A stretch of 55,641 nt of DNA from Fastidiosipila sp. (GTDB lineage Bacteria > Bacillota > Clostridia > Saccharofermentanales > DTU023), in the NCBI GenBank assembly GCA_012837885.1, contig DUQI01000070.1, positions 1-55,641 of the forward strand. Reading direction: 5' to 3'. Of the stretch, positions 26,289 to 35,048 are shown one piece after another. Each line of letters opens with the position of its first letter. Position 1 is the stretch's first letter. The notes below the pieces were generated by a model. That model searched no databases and was not told where the DNA came from. It was given only the letters and a program-made list of their open reading frames with translations. The translations under genes and the position numbers were made by a program.

Positions 26289-27647
26289 ATGGAGATTTGC
26301 GCCATTGTCATGGCAGCCGCCGAAGACGAACGCATGCAAACGAAACATACGAAAGTGATTTTACAGGCCGCCGGGCGACCGGTGGTCGCCTGGGTGAAAA
26401 GGGCGCTCGACGGCGCCGGTATTACGGATCAGGTGTATGTCGTCGGTTATCGGCAAGAGCAGGTCAGACAGCTGCTCGGTGAAGACGTGGTGTTCGTTTT
26501 ACAGGAAAAAGCCCTTGGCACCGGTCACGCCGTGATGCAGGCCGAATCGTTTTTAAACGGCAGGGAAGGCGCCTGTATTATCGTCTCCGGTGATGCACCC
26601 CTGATTCGCTCCGAAACGTTGACCAAGTTGATTGAGACGTTCGAGGAAAAACGGCCGGCTCTCCTTTTACTGACGGCGACGACCGATGAACCGGCCGGAT
26701 ACGGCCGGATCGTCAGAGACGAAGGCGGACAGATCGAAAAGATCGTCGAAGAGGACGAGGCCGGTATCGGCGAACTCGGCATCGGTGAGATCAATGCCGG
26801 GATTTACTGTTTCGATACGGTGCGCTTGAGAGAGGCGCTCGACAAGATCGCGGTGCGTCCCGGCAAGGAGCGTTATCTGCTGACCGACGTGATCGAGATT
26901 TTGCGAAGCGGCGGTCACACGGTATCGACGATGCCGGTCGATACGGCGGAGATTCAAAGCGTCAATACGAGACAGGAACTGGAATGGGCGTCGCGCGCGC
27001 TGAGCAGACGAAATATCGCGCGCCTGATGGCTCAGGGCGTCAGTATCATCAATCCGGAATCGACGTTGATCGAGTGTGACGTGGAAGTCGGTAAGGATAC
27101 GGTGATCCTGCCGAATTGTGCCCTGCGCGGCAAGACGATTATCGGCGCCGACTGCACGATCGGGCCGGATGTGCGAACGAAGAGCGGCCGGATCGGGAAC
27201 AACTGCAAAGTCGATCAGACGCGGCTCGAATACTCGGAGATCGGGGACGATTGCCGGGTCGGTCCGTTCGTTTCGATTAAAGAGAATACAAAGATCGCTG
27301 AAGGTGTGACGATCGATAGTTTCGTCGAGATTAGACGTACGACGATCGGTACCGATAGCAAGATTTACAACCATGCGTTTATCAGTGATGCGACGCTCGG
27401 TGTCGACTGCACCGTCGGTGCCAACGTCGTGTTCGCCAGACAGGATGCGGAGGAGCCAGCTGAGATCGAGATCGGCGATCATGTCTATATCGGCAGTAAC
27501 TCGACGCTCGTCGCTCCGCTGACGCTCGGCACAAATACGATGGTCGCTGCCGGCAGCGTCGTGACCGAATCGGTGCCCGACAATGCGCTCGCGATCGGAC
27601 GCAGTCGGATTGAAATCAAGGAAGATTGGATGCGCCGACCGCGATGA
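26289..27647 (+). CDS. glmU: Bifunctional UDP-GlcNAc pyrophosphorylase / glucosamine-1-phosphate acetyltransferase GlmU
   Basis: 452 aa, normal length. N-terminal nucleotidyltransferase (1-230) and C-terminal left-handed beta-helix acetyltransferase (250-440). The usual signature LAAGxGTRMxSxxPKVL reads MAAAEDERMQTKHTKVIL: the glycines are gone while the Arg and Lys remain. EKALGTGHAVM, SGDAPLIR, GYGRI and NAGIYCFD are kept, as are NHAFISDA and the hexapeptide repeats. It is coupled to pth by an ATGA overlap. Confidence 0.9.
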   Translation: MEICAIVMAAAEDERMQTKHTKVILQAAGRPVVAWVKRALDGAGITDQVYVVGYRQEQVRQLLGEDVVFVLQEKALGTGHAVMQAESFLNGREGACIIVSGDAPLIRSETLTKLIETFEEKRPALLLLTATTDEPAGYGRIVRDEGGQIEKIVEEDEAGIGELGIGEINAGIYCFDTVRLREALDKIAVRPGKERYLLTDVIEILRSGGHTVSTMPVDTAEIQSVNTRQELEWASRALSRRNIARLMAQGVSIINPESTLIECDVEVGKDTVILPNCALRGKTIIGADCTIGPDVRTKSGRIGNNCKVDQTRLEYSEIGDDCRVGPFVSIKENTKIAEGVTIDSFVEIRRTTIGTDSKIYNHAFISDATLGVDCTVGANVVFARQDAEEPAEIEIGDHVYIGSNSTLVAPLTLGTNTMVAAGSVVTESVPDNALAIGRSRIEIKEDWMRRPR

Positions 27648-28204
27648 GTGAACGCTGGCTGATCGTCGGGCTCGGCAATCCAGGACGCCGCTACAAAGAT
27701 ACCTGGCATAACCTCGGGTATATGGCGGTCGATCGGCTTGCCGCTGCCTACGACCAAAAGATCAAGAAGAGTCGCTTTCTCGGTAAAACGGCTGAATTTG
27801 TGATCGCCGGAAAACAGGTGCTCTTTTTAAAGCCGACGACGTTCATGAATCGTTCCGGTATGAGCATTCGCGCCGCTTCCGATTTTTATCGCATACCGCC
27901 GGAAAGAATCCTCGTCGTGGCCGACGACATCGATTTGAAGTTCGGACAAATGCGGCTGAGGCGACGCGGCAGCGCCGGCTCGCATAATGGTCTGAGAGAC
28001 ATTCAGGCGGCGATCGGTCAGGAGTATCCGAGACTTCGTCTCGGCATGGGACCGAGGCCGGAAGGGGATCTGGTCGATGTCGTACTCGATCGCATTCCGA
28101 AAGACAAAGAAAAGGCACTGGACGATATGCTGAAACGTGCCGCAGATTGTGTGGAGCTCTTCTTAAGAGAAGGTGTCGAAGCGGCGCAACAGGTATTTAA
28201 CTAA
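27644..28204 (+). CDS. pth: Peptidyl-tRNA hydrolase
   Basis: 186 aa. Family motifs: IVGLGNPGRRY, the catalytic histidine in TWHNLGYMAVD (His22), FLKPTTFMNRSG, and ADDIDLKFGQMRLRRRGSAGSHNGL. Releases peptides from peptidyl-tRNA. Start is the ATG overlapping the glmU stop, and its own stop overlaps the mfd start (TAATG). Confidence 0.95.
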   Translation: MSERWLIVGLGNPGRRYKDTWHNLGYMAVDRLAAAYDQKIKKSRFLGKTAEFVIAGKQVLFLKPTTFMNRSGMSIRAASDFYRIPPERILVVADDIDLKFGQMRLRRRGSAGSHNGLRDIQAAIGQEYPRLRLGMGPRPEGDLVDVVLDRIPKDKEKALDDMLKRAADCVELFLREGVEAAQQVFN

Positions 28205-31200
28205 TGAGCCCGGCCTTTATCGATCACGCGCAAAGTTTACTGACGAACGCGACGCGTGATCAGGCCTTTGAAGCGTTTTTAGATTGGACAAAGTCCGGTA
28301 CGTCGCCGCTCAATATTGTATCGCTCCAGCCGACGCATAAAGCGCTGTTGCTCGCGCTTTACCATCAGGCGACACATGAACCGCTCTTTTTGGTCGTGCC
28401 GGATGAACTGACGGCGCGTCATCAATTGATGATCGCGCAACGGTTTTTTCAGCCGGAACGAGTCCTCTGGCTGAGAGGTCGACCGCTCAGTTTTATGGAT
28501 ACGAAGGCGCAGAGCCTCGGCGCGGAGAGGTCTCGTCTGGCCGCCCTTCACGGCATGTTGCAGGGGCACTTCGATCTGACCATCGTGACACCTCAGACCT
28601 TAATCTCACGCTTACTGAATCCAGACGAGTTTATAAAGCGTTCGCTGACCCTCGAAGTCGGAACGCGCTTAGACGTCACCCAATTAGAAGCCGACCTGAC
28701 GGCGTTGGGTTATGAGTCAGCGACGAGAGTCGTCGAAGCCGGCCAGTTCGCACGCAGAGGTGACATTTTCGATATCGGTCTGGCGAAACCTTTCGACAGC
28801 GATGTCGATGCCATAAGATTGTCCTTTTTCGATGACGAACTCGACGATCTGCGACGTTTCGATGCCGAGTCGCAGCGTGCGACGGAGACGATCATGGAAC
28901 GGGTCATCGACGTGTACCCGGCCAGAGAGTTACTGTTACCGTCTGAAACAAAAAAACGTAAGGCTTTGGTCGACGCCATCCTGAGTGCCGGTGAAGAGGC
29001 GGCCAGAGACGCGTTAAAGCACGGGCTGGATCGTGAGACGGCGGAGACGAGACGAAAGCTTTCGGCTGCCGACGCCGAGCTGATCGCTGACGGCATCTTG
29101 CCTTCCGGTGCCGATCGTTGGCTTTCGTTATTCGAAGGAATTGATGCGTCACCACTCGATTACGCGAAACGGTTGAAGGCACGGCTGATCGTCGACGAGA
29201 CAGCGAGAGTGCAGCAAAAAGTGGCGGCCGCTGAGGCCGACTATCTGCATCAGTTTACGGCGATGCTCGAACAGGGACATGTACTGCCCCTCGCCGAAGA
29301 AGCCGCCTGGTCGACGGCGCATACTCTGAGCCATATCGGCCGCGTGAAAAACGCTCTGGCCATGGCGGAACTTCCCGGAAGCGGGCTGCCGGGCGGTGAG
29401 ACGATCACGATGCGCAGTTTGCCGCAGGAACGCTATCTCGGCAGAGAAGAAGACCTGATCAAGACGATGCTCCGTCAGCGTGAACTCGATATGTCGATCT
29501 GGCTCGCAGCAGGATCCGAGACGCGTCAGGCGCGTCTCAAAAGACTGCTCACCGATCACGGTATCGAAAGCGACAAGATCCGAGTCGTTGGCGCACCTCT
29601 TGCCACCGGCCTGATCTGGGTGGACGCAGGGATCGTGATATACGGTGAGGATGATATCTTCGGCACGGCGAGGCCGAAGGTAAGACGCGTGTCGAAGGGG
29701 CTTTCGATCGATCTTTTGTCGGACTTGAAGCCTGGTGAGCTCGTCGTCCATGAAGATCACGGAATCGGCCGCTATGACGGTCTGGCGAGTCTCGTGACAT
29801 CGAGCGGTACGCGCGATTATCTGAAAATTACGTACGCCGACGCTGAACTGCATATCGCGATGGAGCGGCTCGACACGATTCAAAAGTATGTGGCGAGCGG
29901 TGAGAAGTTGCCGCGCCTGTCCAAGATGGGCGGTGTCGAATGGCAGAATAGAAAAGCGAGAGCGCGCGAGTCGATCCGAAAACTCGCCGTCAATCTCGTT
30001 GAATTGTATGCCAGAAGGCTCGCGACGAGAGGCCATGCGTTCAGTGAAGATACGGTATGGCAGGCGGAGTTCGAAGATCGGTTTAGTTATGAAGAGACGG
30101 CTGCTCAGCTGCGCGCGATCGAGGAAGTGAAGACCGATATGGAAGCCCCGCAGGTGATGGATCGCCTGATCTGCGGCGATGTCGGGTTCGGCAAGACGGA
30201 GATCGCGTTTCGCGCCATGTTCAAGTGCGTGATGGACGGTAAACAGGCGGCCTTACTGAGCCCGACGACAGTGTTGACTGAACAGCATTACCGTACGCTC
30301 ACCGAACGGCTCGCCGGTTTTCCGGTGAACATGCGGCAGTTATCGCGTTTTGTTTCGCGACACGAGCGAAATGTCACGGTTAAAGGCTTAAAAGACGGCC
30401 AGATCGATATGGTCGTCGGTACTCACCGTCTGCTCTCGAAAGATGTGGAGTTTAAGGATCTCGGTCTGTTGATCGTCGATGAAGAACAACGCTTCGGGGT
30501 CGACCACAAGGAGAAACTGAAGTCGATGTATCCGAACGTCGATGTCCTGAGTCTGACCGCGACACCGATTCCGCGGACCTTGCACATGTCTCTATCCGGT
30601 ATCCGCGATATCTCGATTCTGGAGGAAGGCCCTGACAACCGGCGCCCGATCCAGACGTACGTCTTAACGTATGACGAAGCGCTTTTGAAAGAGGCGATGC
30701 TGCGCGAGATTGGTCGTGAGGGACAGGTATTCTACCTCTATAACAATACGCATAAAATCGAAGGCAAGGTGGCCGCGTTGCGAGAACAGCTGCCGGGCGC
30801 CAGAATCGCGATCGCACACGGCAAGATGAGTGAATCAATTCTGGAGCGCGTGATCGCCGACTTTCTATCGGGGCAGTACGACATTTTATGCTGCACGACG
30901 ATCATCGAGTCGGGCATCGACATGCCGAACGTCAATACCTTGATCGTGGAGGATGCGGATCGGCTCGGCCTGGCACAGCTCTATCAGATCAGGGGGAGAG
31001 TCGGACGTTCCGATCGTCAGGCATATGCCTACATCACGTATGACGGTGATAAAGCGCTGTCCGAAATTGCACAGAAACGATTGACCGCAATCCGTGACTT
31101 CACGTCACTCGGTTCCGGTTTCAAAATCGCCTTGAAGGATCTCGAAGTGCGCGGTGCCGGGAATATTCTAGGCGGCGAGCAAAGCGGGCATCTGGAAGCG

Positions 31201-31746
31201 ATCGGCTATGACCTCTATACGAAGATGCTCGACCGTGAAGTCAGAGAACTGCAGGGACGCGACATCGAAGAAGAAAAACCTATGGCACTCGTTGAAATCG
31301 GTACGGATGCCTACCTCTCTGAACGCTATGTCGACGATCCGGCGGCGAGGATCGATCTTTACCGGAAGATCGCGGCGATCAGCACGATACAGGATCGCTA
31401 CGGGGTAGAAGACGAACTGGTCGACCGCTTCGGCCAGATCCCGAAAGAGACGATCAGTCTGCTCGATATCGCCTATATCCGGGCATTCGCCGAACGACAC
31501 GGCATCAAGCGTGTGAGCGAACAAGAAAGCGATGTCGTGCTGTGGTTTGACGAGACGAAGACACCGGTCCTTGATTTTATCTCCATCTGGCTCGAAGACA
31601 AAGCGTATAAGAGCCGCATTTTGTTTAATGCAGGTCATCGACCGCACATCCTGTTTCGGAAAGCGGCCGTCGACAAGAAAAAGACGACGGATGTTCTGCG
31701 TACGCTTTTCGAGTTGGCAGATAAAGCGACGCTAGAGCATCAGTAG
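28204..31746 (+). CDS. mfd: Transcription-repair coupling factor Mfd
   Basis: 1180 aa, normal full length. Dislodges stalled RNA polymerase and recruits UvrA. N-terminal UvrB-like module, RNAP-interacting domain (VHEDHGIGRYDGL, around residue 515), RecG-like helicase with Walker A CGDVGFGKTE and DEEQ box VDEEQRFGV, TATPIPRT, and motif VI region QIRGRVGRSDRQAYAY, then a C-terminal TRCF domain. Ends 7 bp inside the convergent DUF1028 gene. Confidence 0.96.
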   Translation: MSPAFIDHAQSLLTNATRDQAFEAFLDWTKSGTSPLNIVSLQPTHKALLLALYHQATHEPLFLVVPDELTARHQLMIAQRFFQPERVLWLRGRPLSFMDTKAQSLGAERSRLAALHGMLQGHFDLTIVTPQTLISRLLNPDEFIKRSLTLEVGTRLDVTQLEADLTALGYESATRVVEAGQFARRGDIFDIGLAKPFDSDVDAIRLSFFDDELDDLRRFDAESQRATETIMERVIDVYPARELLLPSETKKRKALVDAILSAGEEAARDALKHGLDRETAETRRKLSAADAELIADGILPSGADRWLSLFEGIDASPLDYAKRLKARLIVDETARVQQKVAAAEADYLHQFTAMLEQGHVLPLAEEAAWSTAHTLSHIGRVKNALAMAELPGSGLPGGETITMRSLPQERYLGREEDLIKTMLRQRELDMSIWLAAGSETRQARLKRLLTDHGIESDKIRVVGAPLATGLIWVDAGIVIYGEDDIFGTARPKVRRVSKGLSIDLLSDLKPGELVVHEDHGIGRYDGLASLVTSSGTRDYLKITYADAELHIAMERLDTIQKYVASGEKLPRLSKMGGVEWQNRKARARESIRKLAVNLVELYARRLATRGHAFSEDTVWQAEFEDRFSYEETAAQLRAIEEVKTDMEAPQVMDRLICGDVGFGKTEIAFRAMFKCVMDGKQAALLSPTTVLTEQHYRTLTERLAGFPVNMRQLSRFVSRHERNVTVKGLKDGQIDMVVGTHRLLSKDVEFKDLGLLIVDEEQRFGVDHKEKLKSMYPNVDVLSLTATPIPRTLHMSLSGIRDISILEEGPDNRRPIQTYVLTYDEALLKEAMLREIGREGQVFYLYNNTHKIEGKVAALREQLPGARIAIAHGKMSESILERVIADFLSGQYDILCCTTIIESGIDMPNVNTLIVEDADRLGLAQLYQIRGRVGRSDRQAYAYITYDGDKALSEIAQKRLTAIRDFTSLGSGFKIALKDLEVRGAGNILGGEQSGHLEAIGYDLYTKMLDREVRELQGRDIEEEKPMALVEIGTDAYLSERYVDDPAARIDLYRKIAAISTIQDRYGVEDELVDRFGQIPKETISLLDIAYIRAFAERHGIKRVSEQESDVVLWFDETKTPVLDFISIWLEDKAYKSRILFNAGHRPHILFRKAAVDKKKTTDVLRTLFELADKATLEHQ

Positions 31747-32621
31747 TGTTCTTTGAGAAATGAGACGACTTCCCGATCGATCTGGCCGAAAGGCGCCAGA
31801 CGCTCGTCAAAGTTCTCCGTCAAGGAAAACTCGGTGAAAAAGTCTTGCAGCTCATCATTCCACTCGGCGTCGAGTGGACCTCGATAAAGTCCCTTCTTCT
31901 GAAGAACGGTTAGTATCAGCGTTTTGATATCGCCTTCTATTCTTTGCAGATTTCCGTCGGTCGTCTTTTGTAGATAAAAACGCCACAGACCGAGTAAACG
32001 CCGCAGTTCTTTAATCGGCTCTTTATGATCGTCGACCCGGATATCGACCAAGCGATCTGAACCGCCGCCGTAACCGCCGTCCTTTTTCACGACATAAAGG
32101 GCAGCCGACTGCATGCCGCGTCGATCGCCTCCGGCTTCCTGACCGGCAGCCAATGCCTCCATCAGGCGGGTCGTCAAATCACCCTCGGTCTTTTGAAACG
32201 TCTCAGCCAGTGCGTCGACCGTGTCACGGCTGACCAGAATGTTTCCCTGCGCGGCAAAATTTTTGCCGGCGATACCACCTGCCCAGGCGGCGCAGGCGGC
32301 ACCTGTATAGGTTGCCGATCTGCCTTCAAGATCGACGATACCGAATTGGCGGCTGTCTCTTTTACTATCGTCCTTGATCAGAGCTTCGGCGATCTCCTCC
32401 GGGTGCATACCTTGCTCCAGGAAAGCGAGACCTTCCGGACCATAGCGAAGATTCGCCCAGGCTTGTGTCGCGACAGCGCCGACACCACCTTTCGCCCACG
32501 GTACGACATGACCGACGGCGAGAAATTTCGATTGCACGGCGATTCCGACTTCGCCTGCCGGAGGATCGGCGGCGACGATGGAATATGTGGAGATGCAGGG
32601 TAAATCGTGATGGCTTAGCAT
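31740..32621 (-). CDS. DUF1028 family protein (Ntn-hydrolase-like)
   Basis: 293 aa. N-terminal two thirds match DUF1028: STYSIVAADPPAGEVGIAVQSKFLAVG, GAVATQAWANLRYGPEGL, and GGDRRGMQSAALYVV. The family has an Ntn-hydrolase-like fold with an unproven activity. The last about 90 residues (LRRLLGLWRFYLQ onwards) form an extra domain resembling a peptidoglycan-binding-like tail. The Ser/Thr nucleophile of Ntn enzymes is not N-terminal here, since it follows about ten residues. RBS CGGAGGATTC. Single gene. Confidence 0.85.
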   Translation of the reverse strand: MLSHHDLPCISTYSIVAADPPAGEVGIAVQSKFLAVGHVVPWAKGGVGAVATQAWANLRYGPEGLAFLEQGMHPEEIAEALIKDDSKRDSRQFGIVDLEGRSATYTGAACAAWAGGIAGKNFAAQGNILVSRDTVDALAETFQKTEGDLTTRLMEALAAGQEAGGDRRGMQSAALYVVKKDGGYGGGSDRLVDIRVDDHKEPIKELRRLLGLWRFYLQKTTDGNLQRIEGDIKTLILTVLQKKGLYRGPLDAEWNDELQDFFTEFSLTENFDERLAPFGQIDREVVSFLKEHY

Positions 32622-32713
32622 GATGAATCCTCCGTTGACGATAAAAAGTGTCCGCTTATTTGTTAATTAGTATAGACGAGATAGATTCCGATACTGCTAC
32701 TTCGACGGCGTAA

Positions 32714-32742
32714 TTGATTTTCAAACCGTGAGCGTCTATTAT
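32714..32742 (+). promoter_or_regulatory. Promoter of tRNA-Arg
   Basis: TTGATT (32714-32719) and TATTAT (32737-32742) with a 17-bp spacer. Start point would be about 6 bp before the tRNA. Confidence 0.72.
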
Positions 32743-32754
32743 GAGTTGCACCAC

Positions 32755-32829
32755 GTCCCAGTGGCCTAATGGATAAGGCAGCAGTTTCCGGAGCTGCTGA
32801 TGCGGGTTCGATTCCTGCCTGGGACGCCA
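32755..32829 (+). tRNA. tRNA-Arg (anticodon CCG)
   Basis: Perfect cloverleaf: acceptor GTCCCAG/CTGGGAC, D-arm GCCT/AGGC, anticodon loop TTCCGGA with CCG, T-arm GCGGG-TTCGATT-CCTGC, discriminator G and an encoded CCA. Reads CGG codons. It has its own promoter and is followed by a hairpin terminator. Confidence 0.97.
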
Positions 32830-32860
32830 GTTAGATCTGAGTTGAACACCTCAGCTACAG

Positions 32861-32892
32861 ACAAAGGGTCGTCCCAAAAGGCGACCCTTTGT
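32861..32892 (+). terminator. Terminator of tRNA-Arg
   Basis: ACAAAGGGTCG (32861-32871) pairs perfectly with CGACCCTTTGT (32882-32892). The T run beyond it is weak (CATTAAT), but the stem itself ends in a T-rich stretch. Confidence 0.7.
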
Positions 32893-32979
32893 CATTAATA
32901 AGCACTTGAGATGACATGTGCCGACGCGAAGGCACGTTTCTTATTTGTAAACTTAATTGTGAAATAGCTATTTCACTTC

Positions 32980-33555
32980 CTAATTGTGTGGCGACGGCAA
33001 ATGCTGCGTGTCGAAGACGTACCATAAGCCGGTCTTCACATCGTGATTCATGATAAATAGCGTCGTTATCTCACCGTCGTCCATAAACGTTTTTTCATGA
33101 TCATATTCGACGTCGTATGTGGCCAAGACAACGAGTAAATTCTCTTCAACGTCTTTCTTCGATAGACCTCGACTCGTCGCAAGCTCACTGCCCGCATACT
33201 GTTCCCTATAGTCATCGGTCACTTCATCGCTAACCCAAACGGCTTTGATTTCCAGATGGTTTGTATAGTCTTTTTTCGCTTGATTTGCCAGCGCATCTTT
33301 TACCGTATCTATGGCAGACTCCGACGGCGTGTAAATCCAACGATCGTCCATAGGATTGTCGGTCATGCCGATTACCGGCACTTCACTAACGACATGTCCA
33401 TCATCGTCTAGAAAACCTGCAGTTAAATTGAGCATCAGATCGCAACTCGTGACGCTCAGTAACAGCAGAGTAATTACAAAGATAAGGATGACTCGCTTGC
33501 TCGTGGAATACTTCTTTGAACCTGATTTTCTATCATTGAGTTGGCGCTTTTTCAT
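32980..33555 (-). CDS. Hypothetical lipoprotein
   Basis: 191 aa. A basic N terminus of about 20 residues, a hydrophobic stretch, and a lipobox-like SVTSC (Cys38) indicate a membrane-anchored lipoprotein. The mature part has Asp/Glu-rich segments and WVSDEVTDDYREQYAG, ending in WYVFDTQHLPSPHN. I recognise no family. The first Met may be too far upstream; MKK at 33555 nevertheless gives a typical signal. Divergent from the ATPase gene across 269 bp. Confidence 0.7.
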   Translation of the reverse strand: MKKRQLNDRKSGSKKYSTSKRVILIFVITLLLLSVTSCDLMLNLTAGFLDDDGHVVSEVPVIGMTDNPMDDRWIYTPSESAIDTVKDALANQAKKDYTNHLEIKAVWVSDEVTDDYREQYAGSELATSRGLSKKDVEENLLVVLATYDVEYDHEKTFMDDGEITTLFIMNHDVKTGLWYVFDTQHLPSPHN

Positions 33556-33715
33556 GATTCGTACCTTTACCCTTTATTCAGCCAGTCTGAGCTGAAACCA
33601 TGAATGAAACATGCCCTGCATTCAATGTCCATAACGTGCTTTTTGATTTAATAAAACACACCGCTAATTGTTATACACCAAGTTTTTAGTCTTGATTTGC
33701 CGTGTCCAGATTTAG

Positions 33716-33736
33716 GTGTCGAGTATGATCGACACA
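33716..33736. promoter_or_regulatory. Operator copy 1 (TGTCGA-N6-TCGACA)
   Basis: GTGTCGA/TCGACAC arms around GTATGA (33717-33734 core). First of three near-identical palindromes; distance to the next is exactly 40 bp. Confidence 0.75.
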
Positions 33737-33756
33737 GTGGCTTGAAGTGCAGTTTT

Positions 33757-33774
33757 TGTCGATCATACTCGACA
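33757..33774. promoter_or_regulatory. Operator copy 2, overlapping a -35 box
   Basis: TGTCGA-TCATAC-TCGACA, the reverse-complement orientation of copy 1. Its right arm TCGACA (33769-33774) lies 17 bp before TATAGT (33792-33797), so it doubles as a -35 box close to TTGACA. Confidence 0.75.
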
Positions 33775-33797
33775 CAGTGCTAAATAGTTGGTATAGT
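33769..33797 (+). promoter_or_regulatory. Promoter of the DUF4143 ATPase
   Basis: TCGACA-N17-TATAGT. Both hexamers overlap or touch operators 2 and 3, so a bound protein would block RNA polymerase. Confidence 0.6.
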
Positions 33798-33814
33798 GTC
33801 GAGTATAGTCGACA
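33797..33814. promoter_or_regulatory. Operator copy 3, overlapping the -10 and leader
   Basis: TGTCGA-GTATAG-TCGACA, 40 bp after copy 2 and directly followed by the Shine-Dalgarno AGGAGG of the ATPase gene. Confidence 0.75.
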
Positions 33815-33824
33815 GGAGGCAGCC

Positions 33825-35048
33825 ATGGAACAATATGTATTGCGCAGTCGCTATCTTCAGCGTATTAAACCATTTGTAGACAAGCCGGTGATTAAAACAC
33901 TGATCGGTCTGAGACGATCCGGTAAATCGACGCTGCTTCAGATGATTCGCCAGGAATTATTGCAGAGCGTTCCGGATACGCGGATCTTTTTCTTGAACTT
34001 TGAGTCTCGAGCGGGAATGGACATAACGGATGTCCAACAGTTTATCGAGATGGTTCACTCGTTTGGGAGTAAGGCGAAGGGAAAGATATACCTATTGCTC
34101 GATGAGATACAGCTTTTGCCAGGCTGGGAGCAGGCGGTGAACTCATTTCGCGTCGACCTCGATTGTGACATCTATATCACTGGATCTAACGCTGAACTTT
34201 TATCCGGAAAGCTGTCTACCTTGCTGGCTGGTCGGTACGTTGAGTTTCAGGTGTATCCTTTAACTTTTTCAGAATTTTGTCTCATGCATGAGAAAGAGGA
34301 GTACACAGTCGATCAGTTGTTCGAGTTTTACGTCACGATGGGCGGCATGCCATTTTTACGTCATCTCAACTTCAGCAGGGATGAAAGCCTCAAGTACCTC
34401 GATGATGTGTTTAATACAATCGTCGTAAAAGATGTGGTCCAAGCGGGGAACATTCGTGATGTCGATTTTTTTACGCGCCTGATCCGGTTTATGTTGGAAA
34501 ACATAGGAGAGACTTTCTCTGCCAGAAGTATATCCAATTACCTTAAATCGGAGCAACGTCGTATTGCCGTCGACACGGTGCTGAATTACCTGCACTTTGC
34601 AGAAAATGCGTTTTTGCTCGAGCGTCTACCGCGATATGATCTGATAGGGAAGAAACTATTGACTGTCGATGAAAAATTTTATGTGGCTGACCATGGCTTT
34701 CGGGAGGCGGCAGGCTTTTCAAATACGGCACATATTGAACGTGTCTTGGAAAACATCGTGGCCATCGAGCTATTGTCGCGAGGATACGAGCTAAAAGTCG
34801 GTCGCATCGATAAACGAGAGGTCGATTTTCTCGTAGAAAAAGGTTCAACGCGTCTCTACATTCAAGTCGCATATTTGCTGGCTGACGCTGACACGATCGA
34901 TCGGGAATTCTCTCCCTTACATGATATTCCCGACAATCTTCCAAAACTCGTATTGTCGTTAGACACTTTTGATAGAGGGCATGATGGCATTAGGCATATG
35001 AATCTAAAGGAATTCTTAATGCTGCCGGAGCTATCTTTTCTCAACTAG
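33825..35048 (+). CDS. AAA ATPase with C-terminal DUF4143 domain
   Basis: 407 aa. N-terminal ATPase with Walker A GLRRSGKST (about residues 28-36) and Walker B LLLDEIQLLPGW, sensor-like YITGSNAELLS, then FPLTFSEF-like VYPLTFSEFC, winged-helix region, and a C-terminal DUF4143 domain (REVDFLVEKGSTRLYIQVAY), a PD-(D/E)XK-like fold usually without catalytic residues. Function of this large family is unresolved; members often occur in variable loci. ATG 33825 behind AGGAGG is the start; the track start at 33747 lies in the operators. Its 3' end overlaps YfhO by 18 bp. Confidence 0.9.
   Translation: MEQYVLRSRYLQRIKPFVDKPVIKTLIGLRRSGKSTLLQMIRQELLQSVPDTRIFFLNFESRAGMDITDVQQFIEMVHSFGSKAKGKIYLLLDEIQLLPGWEQAVNSFRVDLDCDIYITGSNAELLSGKLSTLLAGRYVEFQVYPLTFSEFCLMHEKEEYTVDQLFEFYVTMGGMPFLRHLNFSRDESLKYLDDVFNTIVVKDVVQAGNIRDVDFFTRLIRFMLENIGETFSARSISNYLKSEQRRIAVDTVLNYLHFAENAFLLERLPRYDLIGKKLLTVDEKFYVADHGFREAAGFSNTAHIERVLENIVAIELLSRGYELKVGRIDKREVDFLVEKGSTRLYIQVAYLLADADTIDREFSPLHDIPDNLPKLVLSLDTFDRGHDGIRHMNLKEFLMLPELSFLN

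Noticed and set aside
26667-27482. 271-aa minus-strand ORF opposite glmU
   Set aside because: Low-complexity shadow reflecting the beta-helix repeats of glmU.
29149-30036. 295-aa minus-strand ORF opposite mfd
   Set aside because: Shadow; no start signal or recognisable motif.
33747-33824. Upstream extension of the DUF4143 ATPase in the track
   Set aside because: It runs through the operators and promoter; the ATG at 33825 follows AGGAGG directly.
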